DNA of 64,000 nucleotides from Candidatus Zixiibacteriota bacterium (GTDB lineage: Bacteria; Zixibacteria; MSB-5A5; GN15; JAAZOE01). A program made the translations under genes and the position numbers. Where the stretch lies: assembly GCA_036480375.1 (NCBI GenBank), contig JAZGGI010000042.1, forward strand, positions 84,766-148,765, in the 5' to 3' direction. The notes below the pieces were generated by a model. That model did not search any database and had not been told where the DNA came from. It saw only the letters and a list, made by a program, of their open reading frames with translations. This document shows positions 34,335 to 44,827 of this stretch, piece by piece. How positions within the stretch are numbered: position 1 is the stretch's first letter; every line of letters starts with the position of its first letter.

Positions 34335-35543
34335 ATGAAATCCGACAAAATGATGTTCGGTAATGCCAGGATTCCCTACGGAACCTGGGGGAGCAGCTAT
34401 TTCCCCGCCTGGCAAACGTCAGCCCTGGCCGAAGTAAATATCGGTCAGTTTGCCGGTGAAGCCGCCAATCGAATCTTGGGACTAAGGAAAGTCCCCATAA
34501 GCGAACTTGAATATCTTGTCATCGGGTCCACAATTCCCTGGCACTGGAAATTCTGGACGGCCCCGTTGGTATCCAGTTGTATGGGCGTTCGCATCCCTGG
34601 ATATCATATGGAACAGGCCTGCGCGACCGGTCTCCAGGCGATCGTGTTGGCCGCGTCGGAAGTTCACGGCGGTTCCCATGATATCGTCGGTGTTTTGACT
34701 TTTGATCGTACCAGTGATTCTCCGGTAGGAGTTTTCCCCGAAAGAAGAACTTATCAAAGAACGGCCGCTCTCAGCGATGTCTGGGATAATTTTGGATTTG
34801 ATCCGGCAACCGGAAAGGCGATGATCGCCTGCGCCGGAAAAGCGTCGCGAAAATACAAATGCGACCGCCGCGAAATAGATGAGTTGGCTTTTCATCGCTA
34901 CCAACAATATTTCGATACAAAAAAATCAGGATTCTTTGATAATATCCTTGTCTCACTCGAAGTGTTAAATGTCCAGGGCCGATATTTGGGAACTATCGAT
35001 GACGATTTGGGAGTCAGGCAAGTTACTATGGACAGCCTGAGAGCTATGTTCGAACTCGATGATGGCGTTACGGCCGGAACCCAAACCCACGCCTCAGATG
35101 GCATGGCGACGCTTCTGGTTACGTCACCGGAGAAAGCCAAAGAACTCAGCCCGCGGCCGGAAATCGATATCAGGTTTGTCGGAAAAATTGAAATCCGCAC
35201 TCACCCCAGCCTGATGCCCGAATCGCCCGCGCTGGCGGTGCAAAAACTATTGAAGAAAACGGGACTGACCATGGCCGATATGACCGTCGTCAAAAATCAT
35301 AATCCCTTTGCCATCAATGATGTCATCTTTTCCAAGGTTCTCGAATATGACTGGCACAAAATGAACAATACCGGTTGTCCTCTCGTCTGGGGTCATCCCC
35401 AGGGACCAACCCTAATGCGGGTCACTATCGAAGCACTGGAAGAAGCGGTGATGCTGGGCGGAGGTTATGTGCTTATTTTCGGATGCGCCGCCGGAGATGT
35501 CGGTATTGCGGCCATTCTTAAAGTGACGGACGGGGGTAAATGA
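34335..35543 (+). CDS. Thiolase family protein, second copy
   Basis: A 402-residue thiolase with nucleophile Cys96 (EQACATGLQA), NHNPFAINDVIFSK in place of the usual H-x-x-F-A region, and NTGCPLVWGHPQGPT followed by FGCAAGDVGIA near the C-terminus. The motifs are altered from textbook degradative thiolases but a cysteine remains in each expected loop. It overlaps the fused dehydrogenase/hydratase gene by four bases, so together they make a beta-oxidation pair. A ring-derived dicarboxyl-CoA or a side-chain acyl-CoA is a likely substrate. AGGAG precedes the start. Confidence 0.82.
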   Translation: MKSDKMMFGNARIPYGTWGSSYFPAWQTSALAEVNIGQFAGEAANRILGLRKVPISELEYLVIGSTIPWHWKFWTAPLVSSCMGVRIPGYHMEQACATGLQAIVLAASEVHGGSHDIVGVLTFDRTSDSPVGVFPERRTYQRTAALSDVWDNFGFDPATGKAMIACAGKASRKYKCDRREIDELAFHRYQQYFDTKKSGFFDNILVSLEVLNVQGRYLGTIDDDLGVRQVTMDSLRAMFELDDGVTAGTQTHASDGMATLLVTSPEKAKELSPRPEIDIRFVGKIEIRTHPSLMPESPALAVQKLLKKTGLTMADMTVVKNHNPFAINDVIFSKVLEYDWHKMNNTGCPLVWGHPQGPTLMRVTIEALEEAVMLGGGYVLIFGCAAGDVGIAAILKVTDGGK

Positions 35544-37630
35544 TTATGAAAGCAATGAGAAAATCTACTCTGGAAACTATGGGGCTCGGTTCGGTTTTGG
35601 AAATATTCCAATCCGGAAAACTGCCCGCCCGCGCCGATGAATTAGTCGATCAGGTATTTGGCAATTCAGGCAATCGCGGAGCGTTGGTCATATCCGGCGC
35701 TAACGGTATCGTCGGCGCCGGAAAAACGATGCAGTTAGGCTCACGATTAATGCCTTATAATATTCCTGTCGCCTGTCTCGATTTCCCTGGAGCTCCCGAT
35801 GGAATCGGGGTGCAATATCAGGGTCTCAGAGCCGCCTTTGGGCAGGGGCAGGCCGATCAGATTATGTCGAACGTCATCCGCTTAAATTATGATGGCAAAC
35901 AATTACCATCTGCTCTTAAAGAAATGAATCCGCGCTTCTTGCTTGAGGCAATACCGGAAATTCTTGAGATAAAAAAGGCTCACTATCAGGTTTTCCGAAA
36001 AGCCTTCCCGGAAATACAAATTCGTTCCGTCACATCAGGATTCCCGCAATCAGAACTTGGCGTCGGAATCGCGCATCCGGCCTTCCCCCATCAGATCAAC
36101 AAAATGTGGGAAATTGTCGAAGACGAAGCTTCGCCTATCACGAAATTATTCTGGGCCATTGGCATGATTCCCGTGCCGGTCAGCGATAACTGGTCGTTTG
36201 TTCTTGATGTTCTCTTCTGCGGCTTGATGCTGGCGGGACTTAGATATCATCGGGCCTCCAATATGCCATACTGGAAAATCGATAAGTTCGTCAGAAAAAT
36301 AATGGGTCCTAACCCGTTCCGGGCGCATGACGCTATCGGAGCCGCCGGGGCGAATTATCTGACATGGTCATGCCTACATCATCTCAGTAAAAACTACGGC
36401 GACCTGTTTGAGCCGACGCCGGAGCTCAATGAGCGTGCGGTAACCGGCCAGAACTGGTATCCGCTCGACCATTTCCGTCCCGTCGTAAACTGGAAACTCG
36501 ATGACGCTGAAACTGTAGGGATGCACAATTGGCTATTCGGTCCGATGATTCAGATGACGTCGCTCTTGATTCACGAAAACCGTTCCCATTTTTCGCATAT
36601 CAATGCTATCGGCGAGATTTGCGCCCAGTTCCGCAAAGGAGTCATGGCGGCTATCCGGGATCTCGGTGCTAAGCGGGCGATTAAAACCGTCGAGGCTTAT
36701 CATATTCTGCATCCGGAAGCCAAAGGTGATTCATGGCATCCGGAAGTATTTGATATGATGAATGACTCCGACTGGCAACAGCTTTACGTTAATGCCGAGC
36801 ATGACGGCACTGTCGGAGTTATCAGCATCAACCGGGAAAGCTATAACAGCGATGTTGACGCCGAATTAAACCGGGCAATTGACTGGCTGAAGGCGGAGGG
36901 GATTGAACGGGTGATTCTCACTGGCGATTTTCATCTGGCGACACAGATGGTCGGGGCCGATACCAGCGAATTCTACCCGGCTCTGAAAAATCCCGAAAAG
37001 GGTTTGGAGATTTCCGCCAATTGGTCCAGGACCGCTCGGCGTTTCAATAACGAATTCAAAGTTTCGGTTGGTTTCTTAAACGGTAAAAGATGTCTGGGCG
37101 GCATGCTGGAGCTTCTGGTTCATTGTCATTATCTGGTTGCTGACGAAGGCAGCCAGTTTGGAATGCCGGAAGTTACCCTGCCTGTTGTACCGGGCATGGA
37201 AGGCTGTCATTGGCCTTTTCGGAAAACCAAATCCGATGACTGGCCTAAAATTATGCGGATGCTTTTGACAGGTAAGTTCGTCAAGGCCAAAGATTCCGTT
37301 GGCTGGCTGACCGATTATGCCGGCTCAATGGAAGATGCCATTAAAACTGCCTGGTCAATCGCTTCCGGCGGCGATCATGGCTTGCCTCTCAGAAAAGCGG
37401 AAGAAAAACCGCTTTCCGGAATCCCAAACAATATAGGTTTGACTGATTCGGGCAATCCGGCCACCGAGGCGGCTCGAAAAGTCATCATGGATTGTATTCG
37501 GAACTCCTGTGAGAGTCCTATTAGTGAAGCTTTAGAAATTCAAGCCAAACATTCGGCTGATTTTATGAGCAGCAAGTATTGTCAAAAAGGAATGATCGGT
37601 TCCGAAGCCGTCAAGGTAATGTCAGTCTAA
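35540..37630 (+). CDS. Fused 3-hydroxyacyl-CoA dehydrogenase / enoyl-CoA hydratase (reverse order)
   Basis: A 696-residue protein. Residues about 45-360 resemble a 3-hydroxyacyl-CoA dehydrogenase: an altered dinucleotide loop SGANGIVGAGKTMQLG, then HPAFPHQINKMWEIVEDE and GPNPFRAHDAIGAAG. From about 430 to the end is a crotonase-like domain (VGVISINRESYNSDVDAELN, FLNGKRCLGGMLELLVHCHY, GSQFGMPEVTLPVVPG). FadB-type enzymes have the hydratase first; here it is last. It overlaps the thiolase gene. The NAD loop lacks the canonical GxGxxG, so the dehydrogenase activity is less sure than the fold. Confidence 0.75.
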   Translation: MIMKAMRKSTLETMGLGSVLEIFQSGKLPARADELVDQVFGNSGNRGALVISGANGIVGAGKTMQLGSRLMPYNIPVACLDFPGAPDGIGVQYQGLRAAFGQGQADQIMSNVIRLNYDGKQLPSALKEMNPRFLLEAIPEILEIKKAHYQVFRKAFPEIQIRSVTSGFPQSELGVGIAHPAFPHQINKMWEIVEDEASPITKLFWAIGMIPVPVSDNWSFVLDVLFCGLMLAGLRYHRASNMPYWKIDKFVRKIMGPNPFRAHDAIGAAGANYLTWSCLHHLSKNYGDLFEPTPELNERAVTGQNWYPLDHFRPVVNWKLDDAETVGMHNWLFGPMIQMTSLLIHENRSHFSHINAIGEICAQFRKGVMAAIRDLGAKRAIKTVEAYHILHPEAKGDSWHPEVFDMMNDSDWQQLYVNAEHDGTVGVISINRESYNSDVDAELNRAIDWLKAEGIERVILTGDFHLATQMVGADTSEFYPALKNPEKGLEISANWSRTARRFNNEFKVSVGFLNGKRCLGGMLELLVHCHYLVADEGSQFGMPEVTLPVVPGMEGCHWPFRKTKSDDWPKIMRMLLTGKFVKAKDSVGWLTDYAGSMEDAIKTAWSIASGGDHGLPLRKAEEKPLSGIPNNIGLTDSGNPATEAARKVIMDCIRNSCESPISEALEIQAKHSADFMSSKYCQKGMIGSEAVKVMSV

Positions 37631-37657
37631 GTAATTAACATAAATATTTAATCGATT

Positions 37658-37690
37658 AAAACCCGCGAGACTTATTTCGCGGGTTTTTTA
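37658..37690 (+). terminator. Intrinsic terminator
   Basis: The stem AAACCCGCGA / TTCGCGGGTTT is followed by a T-run directly after the fused dehydrogenase/hydratase gene. It marks the end of the aromatic-degradation region. Between it and 38012 (about 320 bp) I see no credible gene. Confidence 0.88.
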
Positions 37691-38012
37691 ATAATCTTTG
37701 GGCGAAAATTCAAAAATTATTAAGCAATCCGGCCTCTATAAACGTCATGATTGTAACAATGGCGAAATTGCCTAATTCAATATGGCATTTAGCATTAATG
37801 GGAGGACTTGAGATTTTAGTTTTCAGAAAAATATCAGGTCAAAAAAATAAACAAGAATTTTGGCCATTTTTTGAACCCCGGGCAACTTTTGCCGTATATA
37901 GAATACTCTTCTGTCATATCCCTCACAATCTGTCAAAACCCTCAAACAGAAATTAAAAGGTAGGGCGCCAATTTATGGGGAAATCGGGCAAAAATTTTTA
38001 AGGAGCTTTACT

Positions 38013-40460
38013 ATGAAAAGCACGGTAATGAAATCAGATATCAGGATATTGCAATTTCTAATTTTTTCATTGGCTTTGATTATAATGATATTCTGGGTCA
38101 GTTCCGCTCAAGGTTCAACGACCTTTGAGCCGATTTATCAGCCATCTATGGATATTTTCAAGGTAAAAAGTGAAATTAAAATCGATGGGAATCTCAGCAT
38201 GCTGGAATGGAATGAGGCCAGCCAGACTATCAACTTTGTCGAGAATTTTCCCGGTGATAATACCGAGCCGCAGGTGCGGACAAAAGCGTTTATAACCTAT
38301 GATGACGATAAACTTTATATAGCTTTTTTGTGCTATGATACGCCTGACGCCATCAGGGCCACGATGTGTCAGCGCGATCGCTTCGGGAGCGATGATGCCG
38401 TCGGGCTTTTAATTGATACTTACGGCACGGCTTCGTGGGCTTATCAATTTTTTGTTAATCCATACGGAATTCAAAAAGACCTCCTCTGGACCAAAGTCGG
38501 AATGCCCGATATCGGTTTTGATTTGATCTGGGAATCGGCGGCGCAGATTACCGATTCCGGTTACCAGGTCGAGATCGCTATTCCATTTTCGGGGATGCGC
38601 TTCCCCAGCAAGGATATCCAGAGCTGGAAAGTAGATTTTCAGCGCAATCGCCCCCGTGGAAGTTATTATCAATATTCCTGGACAGCTTACGATCGCAACG
38701 AACAGTGCTTCCCCTGTCAATGGGGCACGGTCGAAGGCATCAAAGATGTCCGACCGGGGAAAGGCTTTGAAATCCTGCCATCGTTTATAGCCAATCAATC
38801 CGGTGAGCTTCCCAGGGGAGATCCTCAAAATCAATTTGATGAAGGTCCAATTATGGGCGAGCCGTCGCTGGGCGCCAAATATTCCCTTTCATCCGATGTT
38901 ACATTTGAAGCTACTCTCAATCCCGATTTTAGTCAGATTGAAGCCGACGCTGCCCAGATTGATGTTAATTCGACTATGTCTTTATATTATCCTGAACGTC
39001 GCCCGTTTTTCCAGGAAGGAAGCGACATCTTTTTGACATTATTCAATTCATTTTATACTCGTACCGTCAATGATCCATCTTTTGCGTCCAAACTGACGGG
39101 ACGAAAAGAAAAACTGCGTTTCGGATTTACATCCGCAATCGATGAAAACTCACCATATACAATCCCAACGGATGATGAAGATATCATGTTCAATGGCGGT
39201 AAGAGCTATATTAATGCCTTCCGCCTTTCACAATCAATCGGCAGCTCATCACAAATTGGCATTCTTTTGGGCGATCGAAGATTTGATGGCAGTGGATCTA
39301 ATACCATTGCGGCTTTCGATGGCGATATTCGCCTGGGTCAGAATTATAGTATTGACGGCCAATATGTTCTTACTCATACCTCGGAACAGGATAATCATAG
39401 TAGAACTAAGATTTTTGGATCGGATAGGAGTGAAGAATTCGTATTAGACAGTACGCGAGTAAATGGTGAAATGACAAGCACTTTTAATGATGGAAAACAT
39501 ACCTTAAAACTTGATGGCGAATCATTTTCAGGACTTGGATTAATAACTCGTTTCCACCGCCGTGCTCGCCACTGGAATTTCACTGTCGATTATAACCAGG
39601 TTGATAAAACATATCGAACCCAGCTGGGGTATGATCCATACAACAATTATCGAAATCTGGATATTCGCTCATTCTATGTTATTTATCCGAAAAATAGTAG
39701 CTTTCAAAGAATTACACCATTTTTTGCAATGTATAATCGCTGGAATTTTGAATCCGAACACAAAATCAGAAATATATACGGAAATATTCAAGCTCAGCTT
39801 GATCTCGCTCAAACCAATATTCAAATCGGCGGCTCTCAATCAGAGAAAGTGTACCAGGGACAGATGTATGAGGATCTTTGGAACGTTAACCTGAACTCCA
39901 ATAGCCGATTTAGCGATAAATTTGCCTATGGAATGAATATCAGATATGGACGCGATATCGGTCGTGGATTCGGCGTTAGAGATAATGAATTCCGCTTTAA
40001 CATGTTTGTAAATATCAAACCGCTGGATCGTCTTACCATCGAACCCAGTTTCAATTATCTAAAAGGGACGAATGACGACAGGATTGACACCTACGGAATC
40101 GTAAACGACGAATTGACGTTGATACATTCACTTGAATCGGGTGCGGAAATTTTCGAGCAGATGATTTTCCGCTCACGTCTTCAGTTGCAGGTCAACAAAC
40201 AATTGTCATTAAGGCTTGTAACCCAGTTTAATAAATTTGAATATCTTGCGGACCCGGCCTCGGGAACTTACCTTGAATTCAAACGCTGGGAAGTTGATCC
40301 TTTGATTACCTATCGTTTAGGATCATTTTCGGTCTTCTATATTGGATCAACGTCGGATGTGAATTATCTCAGCCCGGAGATATCCAATGTTAATGAATCA
40401 ATTTGGAAATTGAATAATCAGCAATTCTTCATGAAATTACAGTACCTGTTCCAGATGTAA
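38013..40460 (+). CDS. DUF5916-type outer-membrane protein with a CBM9-like N-terminal domain
   Basis: An 815-residue exported protein with a signal peptide ending near SSAQG. A carbohydrate-binding family-9-like domain (about 45-230) has KIDGNLSMLEWNEA, AFITYDDDKLYIAFLCYD and VEIAIPFSGMRFP. A DUF5916 region and a C-terminal barrel follow, with ERRPFFQEGSDIF and many alternating strands. The family is common in Bacteroidota and relatives and has no proven function; a role in uptake or surface binding is often assumed. AAGGAG lies upstream of the start. It appears monocistronic. Confidence 0.82.
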   Translation: MKSTVMKSDIRILQFLIFSLALIIMIFWVSSAQGSTTFEPIYQPSMDIFKVKSEIKIDGNLSMLEWNEASQTINFVENFPGDNTEPQVRTKAFITYDDDKLYIAFLCYDTPDAIRATMCQRDRFGSDDAVGLLIDTYGTASWAYQFFVNPYGIQKDLLWTKVGMPDIGFDLIWESAAQITDSGYQVEIAIPFSGMRFPSKDIQSWKVDFQRNRPRGSYYQYSWTAYDRNEQCFPCQWGTVEGIKDVRPGKGFEILPSFIANQSGELPRGDPQNQFDEGPIMGEPSLGAKYSLSSDVTFEATLNPDFSQIEADAAQIDVNSTMSLYYPERRPFFQEGSDIFLTLFNSFYTRTVNDPSFASKLTGRKEKLRFGFTSAIDENSPYTIPTDDEDIMFNGGKSYINAFRLSQSIGSSSQIGILLGDRRFDGSGSNTIAAFDGDIRLGQNYSIDGQYVLTHTSEQDNHSRTKIFGSDRSEEFVLDSTRVNGEMTSTFNDGKHTLKLDGESFSGLGLITRFHRRARHWNFTVDYNQVDKTYRTQLGYDPYNNYRNLDIRSFYVIYPKNSSFQRITPFFAMYNRWNFESEHKIRNIYGNIQAQLDLAQTNIQIGGSQSEKVYQGQMYEDLWNVNLNSNSRFSDKFAYGMNIRYGRDIGRGFGVRDNEFRFNMFVNIKPLDRLTIEPSFNYLKGTNDDRIDTYGIVNDELTLIHSLESGAEIFEQMIFRSRLQLQVNKQLSLRLVTQFNKFEYLADPASGTYLEFKRWEVDPLITYRLGSFSVFYIGSTSDVNYLSPEISNVNESIWKLNNQQFFMKLQYLFQM

Positions 40461-40489
40461 TAGATGCAATTATAAGGGGGCTTTCTTCG

Positions 40490-40513
40490 GGGCTTGTTCT
40501 TAACCACAAGCCC
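40490..40513 (+). terminator. Probable terminator hairpin
   Basis: A perfect eight-base stem GGGCTTGT/ACAAGCCC with an eight-base loop sits 29 bases after the DUF5916 gene. The following TGTTCTC is only weakly U-rich. The remaining bases to 40832 show no gene. Confidence 0.55.
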
Positions 40514-40832
40514 TGTTCTCTATTAAAGTATTGCGCACCTTCTTCTTACCTTATTTTATAATCTCAAATCACAAGTATGCAATAATTTGGAATTTGAACT
40601 TAAAAACAATTTTCTGGAATTGCAATTCTTTACCGCTGCCGAACAGTTGAATAATTTACCCAGTCAATTACCCAAACATATTCCCGCATAGGCAAAACCT
40701 ATAATATTTCTTTTAAGACAACATAGACCGTCGATTTTCTTGGCTCTGAAGTTATTATTTTCTTATTATCAGGCAGAACAGCGGTTAACTCGGTTCCGAA
40801 ATAAAAATCCAATTAATTTTTTGGAGGAAATC

Positions 40833-41834
40833 ATGAATTTAAAAAGCGTCTCAATACTATTGATCACTTTGTTATCATTCGGCATTTACGGTTGCTCAAT
40901 GCAGGAAAAAGTTCCTGAACTGCGCGGTCCGTACCTGGGTCAAACACCGCCCGATACTATCCCTGAAGTTTTCGCGCCCGGAATTGTATCACATGGATTT
41001 CACGAGTTGGGTGCGGCCTTCTCATCGGATAGTGATGAACTGTTTTATATCATGACGGATAAAAATTATTCTCACTATGCCATTGTTACAATTAAAGAAA
41101 AAAACGGCGTCTGGGGTTCACCCGAAATTCTTCCCTGGTCGGGCGAGTATAAAGACATATCGGTAGCGTTTTCCCATGACGGCAAAGGAATGTACTTTAC
41201 CTCCAATCGCCCGGCTCCCAATGATACAACTCTTAAATTACACAATATCTGGTATGTTAAAAAAACCAATGAAGGATGGTCGGAACCTATCATCATGGAC
41301 GCACCTCTGAATACGTCAGGAATCGAAGGTATCGGATCGATTGCGCCCAACGGAAATATGTATATTCAGGCTGATTATGATCAGGCTCGCCAATTCGATA
41401 TTTATTTATCACGCTTCGAAAATGGACAATATTTGCCGCCGGAAAATTTGACAGAGATCAATTCGCGGGGAGTCGAAGGTCATCCCGCGATAGCTCCGGA
41501 TGAAAGCTTTATCCTGTTTTATTCCAATCGCCTTACAAGCTCGTACAATAATGATATATTTGTCAGCTTTAAAAATGATGATGAGAGTTGGTCAAGCCCG
41601 ATTATATTGGGAAATGAAGTGAATTCGTCCGCCAGCGAATTCGATCCCTGCTTGTCGCCCGATGGTAAATATATATTTTTCTCCAGCTATCGCCCTGTCA
41701 ATTCCGAATCATTCAAAAACAAAAATTATGATGAATACATCGAGCTCTACCGCTCGCCGGAAAACGGCTACGCAACTCTCTACTGGGTTGATGCCAAAAT
41801 TATCGAAAAATTCAGGCCGGGAAATTCAAATTAG
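40833..41834 (+). CDS. Exported lipoprotein with PD40 beta-propeller repeats
   Basis: I start it at the ATG at 40833 with GGAGG seven bases upstream; the frame is open 93 bases further but the signal peptide begins here. The 333-residue product has a lipoprotein-like signal (LLSFGIYGC), then WD40/PD40-type repeats: AAFSSDSDELFYIM, VAFSHDGKGMYFTSNR, PAIAPDESFILFYSNR and PCLSPDGKYIFFSSYR. Proteins like this bind peptides, sugars or other proteins in the periplasm. No partner is evident. Confidence 0.78.
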   Translation: MNLKSVSILLITLLSFGIYGCSMQEKVPELRGPYLGQTPPDTIPEVFAPGIVSHGFHELGAAFSSDSDELFYIMTDKNYSHYAIVTIKEKNGVWGSPEILPWSGEYKDISVAFSHDGKGMYFTSNRPAPNDTTLKLHNIWYVKKTNEGWSEPIIMDAPLNTSGIEGIGSIAPNGNMYIQADYDQARQFDIYLSRFENGQYLPPENLTEINSRGVEGHPAIAPDESFILFYSNRLTSSYNNDIFVSFKNDDESWSSPIILGNEVNSSASEFDPCLSPDGKYIFFSSYRPVNSESFKNKNYDEYIELYRSPENGYATLYWVDAKIIEKFRPGNSN

Positions 41835-41886
41835 GAAGGTAATACATTGACTTCTACTCGATAAGGTGGTTAGGGCACAAGGAAAA

Positions 41887-42423
41887 TCACTCCCCCGCCA
41901 ATTTATATGCATTAATTTCTTCCAGTTGCTTTACATCAACCAGAACAATCTCCTCAACGCGACAGACAAGCGGGAAATCTATTTGAGACACGATTTCTAC
42001 CGCTTCAGATATTTGTTCCGTCTTCAATCCTTCCGAAATCGTCACATGGGGAACCCAGATACCGGGATGAAAATAATCCCAAAGACCATCCGCGAAATTT
42101 GAGAACATATTGTGAAATTCTCGATGCAATTGAATTAAATAATCGGTGGGAGTAACACAATAATATATAACTTTTTGGTCGGTTGTAAATAACCCGACAC
42201 TCGAAAGCCTGATATTAAATTGCAAATATTTCACGGCGCATTCTTCGAGTTCAATCAGAAACGGTTCCTTATTAAGGCTGCCGCAAACCCCTAGCGTCAT
42301 GTGCGGTCGCACATTAGTATCAATTAATGGCTGCGGTAAACCGACGTCGACAATACTTTGCCAGACCGCTCGTAATAGAGAATTGGATTCTTTATCAAAC
42401 GTAAGAATGATGGCATATTGCAT
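41887..42423 (-). CDS. 2H phosphoesterase superfamily protein (2'-5' RNA ligase-like)
   Basis: A 178-residue protein with two H-x-T motifs, RPHMTLG (near residue 40) and VPHVTIS (near 124), spaced as in 2H phosphoesterases (LigT/YjcG type). These enzymes act on 2',3'-cyclic phosphates in RNA ends or small nucleotides. The gene is convergent with the PD40 lipoprotein gene. The substrate is unknown. Confidence 0.78.
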   Translation of the reverse strand: MQYAIILTFDKESNSLLRAVWQSIVDVGLPQPLIDTNVRPHMTLGVCGSLNKEPFLIELEECAVKYLQFNIRLSSVGLFTTDQKVIYYCVTPTDYLIQLHREFHNMFSNFADGLWDYFHPGIWVPHVTISEGLKTEQISEAVEIVSQIDFPLVCRVEEIVLVDVKQLEEINAYKLAGE

Positions 42424-42490
42424 AACCCCCCCTACGGTTTAGGTCTGAAATATAGTTATTTATTTTTTGATATTCAATCTAATTCACGTA

Positions 42491-44827
42491 TCATTCATAT
42501 TTCATAGCATCAACCGGATTTGCTCGCGCTGCTCGAATTGCCTGAAATCCAACCGAGATTAAGGCGATAATTAATGCAAAAAAGCCTGCAATAAAGAAAA
42601 TAGCCAATTCAATTTCTACGTGATAAGCGAACTCTTGAAGCCAACGATGCATTATAATCCAAGAAATTGGCCATGCAATCAGGTTGGCGATAAGAACTAA
42701 AATCATGAATTCCTTGGAAAGCAATCCTACAATGTTGCGAATTGATGCTCCGAGAACTTTTCTGATTCCGATCTCTTTAGTCCGTTGCTCTGCCGAAAAC
42801 GATGCCAAGCCAAAGAGGCCCAGGCAAGCAATGAATATCGCAAGAACGCCAAAGGATCCTGCCAGATTTCTGATCTGCTCTATCGACTTATAATTGGCGT
42901 CAAACTGCTCATCGACAAAAGAATATTCAAAAGGATGATCGGGAAGGACGATTTTCCAGGATTCCCGCATATGTTCCAGCGAGGATGCAATATTATTAGG
43001 GCTTATTCGGGCCGCCAAAATCCGCATCTTGGTGAACGCAAAATTATCGTCATTGACCATCATTACTGCCAACGGTTCAATTTTTTCTTCAAGTGGAAGG
43101 AAATTGAAATCTTTGAATACTCCAATTATTTTTTTCTCCGAACCCCAAATATCAATATTGGCGCCCAAGCTCTGATCTTGGCTCATAAGTTTAGCGAGAC
43201 TTTCGTTAACGATGCATCCTTGCTTTAAATCGGTCGTATGCTCCTTATCGAAGTCGCGGCCTTCTATCATTGTAATTCCATAAGTTTTGGCAAAGTCATA
43301 TCCGGAGAAATTCATTGATACATCTTCTCCGTCCTCATTTTTAAGTCCATCCCATTTTGCCGTTGTGTACATGCTCCAATAAGGAAGAGACCTAACGCTT
43401 CCCGCTACGGATAAAATTTCCGGATTTTTTAGAAATTCATTTTTGAGGACGTGAAAGTGATCTCTGCCTTCGCCCTTAAGATCAATAGTCAAAACATGCT
43501 CTTTATTGTACCCGATATCCCAGGATTTTATATGATTTATCTGGGTGTAAATAACTGCGGTACCGGCGATTAAAAAAACTGCCATGGCAAATTGTATTAC
43601 TACCAATATTCGGCGCAGATTGAATTTTCTATGGCCAGTTTCCGATTCACCTTTTATTGCCTGGATCGGATTAAAGCGAGATAATAGAATTGCCGGATAA
43701 ATTCCCGCCGCAATTGCCGTAAGAATCAAAATTCCGGAAGCCAATAAGATGAAAATCCCACTATTTAATACTCCTAAAGATAAGTGGAGATTAAAGAAAG
43801 TATTAAAGACCGGTAACACTAATTGTACAATCAATATGGCGATGATGAATCCAATCATTGTTAATAGAAATGATTCGCCAAGAAACTGGGCGATTAATTC
43901 GCCGCGATTGGCGCCGATAATCTTCCGCATTCCGGTTTCTTTAGCTCGTTTAGAGCTTCGAGCCGTTGACAGATTGATGAAATTGATACAGGCCATAATT
44001 AATATTGCCAGCGCAATTCCGGAAAATATCGTTACGCCTTTTTTAGTATTGGAAAATTTAAAATACAGTTCGGAGATATTTATTGCTGATAGTTTTGCCT
44101 CTTGGTCCTCCTTAAAGTACTCTTGAATTAAATTGGTATATTTTTCTGTTAGCGCCGCAAGATTGGTTCCCGGTTTTGTTTTTATATATGTTCTGGTCCC
44201 TACCGCCTTCCAAGCTCCATAATATTTCTCATCATCCCCAGATAGCTGAGAATCATAGTCGATGGAACGAAGCATATCAAATTGCAGGCTTGAATTGTGG
44301 GGTTGATTCTCGACCACTCCGGTTACTATAAATTCATCTTTATCAATCAATAGAGTTTGATCGACTGCATCTCCTTCCGGAAAAAATTTAGTAGCTGTAT
44401 GTTGAGTGAGGACGATTGAATTTATGGCATTGAATGCATACTGCGGATTACCGCTAATAAATTCAAAAGAAAAAACATCAATTATTGAAGGATCGACGAT
44501 GAAGATTTCTTCATACGACTGCAATGAACTACTGCTAACCAAAAGTTTTCTTTTGCTGGCTGTCCGAGCCGCAAATTCCACTTCCGGGGCAGCTTCCTGA
44601 AGATAAGGAGCCAGGGCATTTGGTGTATAGGGTTCTTCATTAAATAGGACAGAATAAATATTTTCGACATCAGGGTATTGCTTGTCATAATTAAGTTCAT
44701 CCAGAATCCAGAGACTAATCAACAGGCAACAAGCCAGGCCGATTGCCAAACCGGTTACATTGATGAAAGTATAGCCTTTGTACTTTTTGATATTTCGAAA
44801 TGCGACTTTCAGATAGTTTCCAAACAT
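42491..44827 (-). CDS. MacB/FtsX-type ABC transporter permease (first of two)
   Basis: A 778-residue membrane protein in the FtsX/MacB layout: an N-terminal helix (NVTGLAIGLACCLLISLWIL, about 24-43), a large periplasmic domain, three helices in the middle, a second periplasmic domain and three C-terminal helices. Conserved cytoplasmic loops RAKETGMRKIIGANR and QRTKEIGIRKVLGASI are coupling helices for an ATPase. No ATPase gene is adjacent, so it must use one encoded elsewhere. It is a paralogue of the next gene, with 239 bp between them. Confidence 0.86.
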   Translation of the reverse strand: MFGNYLKVAFRNIKKYKGYTFINVTGLAIGLACCLLISLWILDELNYDKQYPDVENIYSVLFNEEPYTPNALAPYLQEAAPEVEFAARTASKRKLLVSSSSLQSYEEIFIVDPSIIDVFSFEFISGNPQYAFNAINSIVLTQHTATKFFPEGDAVDQTLLIDKDEFIVTGVVENQPHNSSLQFDMLRSIDYDSQLSGDDEKYYGAWKAVGTRTYIKTKPGTNLAALTEKYTNLIQEYFKEDQEAKLSAINISELYFKFSNTKKGVTIFSGIALAILIMACINFINLSTARSSKRAKETGMRKIIGANRGELIAQFLGESFLLTMIGFIIAILIVQLVLPVFNTFFNLHLSLGVLNSGIFILLASGILILTAIAAGIYPAILLSRFNPIQAIKGESETGHRKFNLRRILVVIQFAMAVFLIAGTAVIYTQINHIKSWDIGYNKEHVLTIDLKGEGRDHFHVLKNEFLKNPEILSVAGSVRSLPYWSMYTTAKWDGLKNEDGEDVSMNFSGYDFAKTYGITMIEGRDFDKEHTTDLKQGCIVNESLAKLMSQDQSLGANIDIWGSEKKIIGVFKDFNFLPLEEKIEPLAVMMVNDDNFAFTKMRILAARISPNNIASSLEHMRESWKIVLPDHPFEYSFVDEQFDANYKSIEQIRNLAGSFGVLAIFIACLGLFGLASFSAEQRTKEIGIRKVLGASIRNIVGLLSKEFMILVLIANLIAWPISWIIMHRWLQEFAYHVEIELAIFFIAGFFALIIALISVGFQAIRAARANPVDAMKYE

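Noticed and set aside
37747..37956. 69-codon frame between the terminator and the DUF5916 gene
   Set aside because: No upstream ribosome binding site, low-complexity sequence and no family resemblance.
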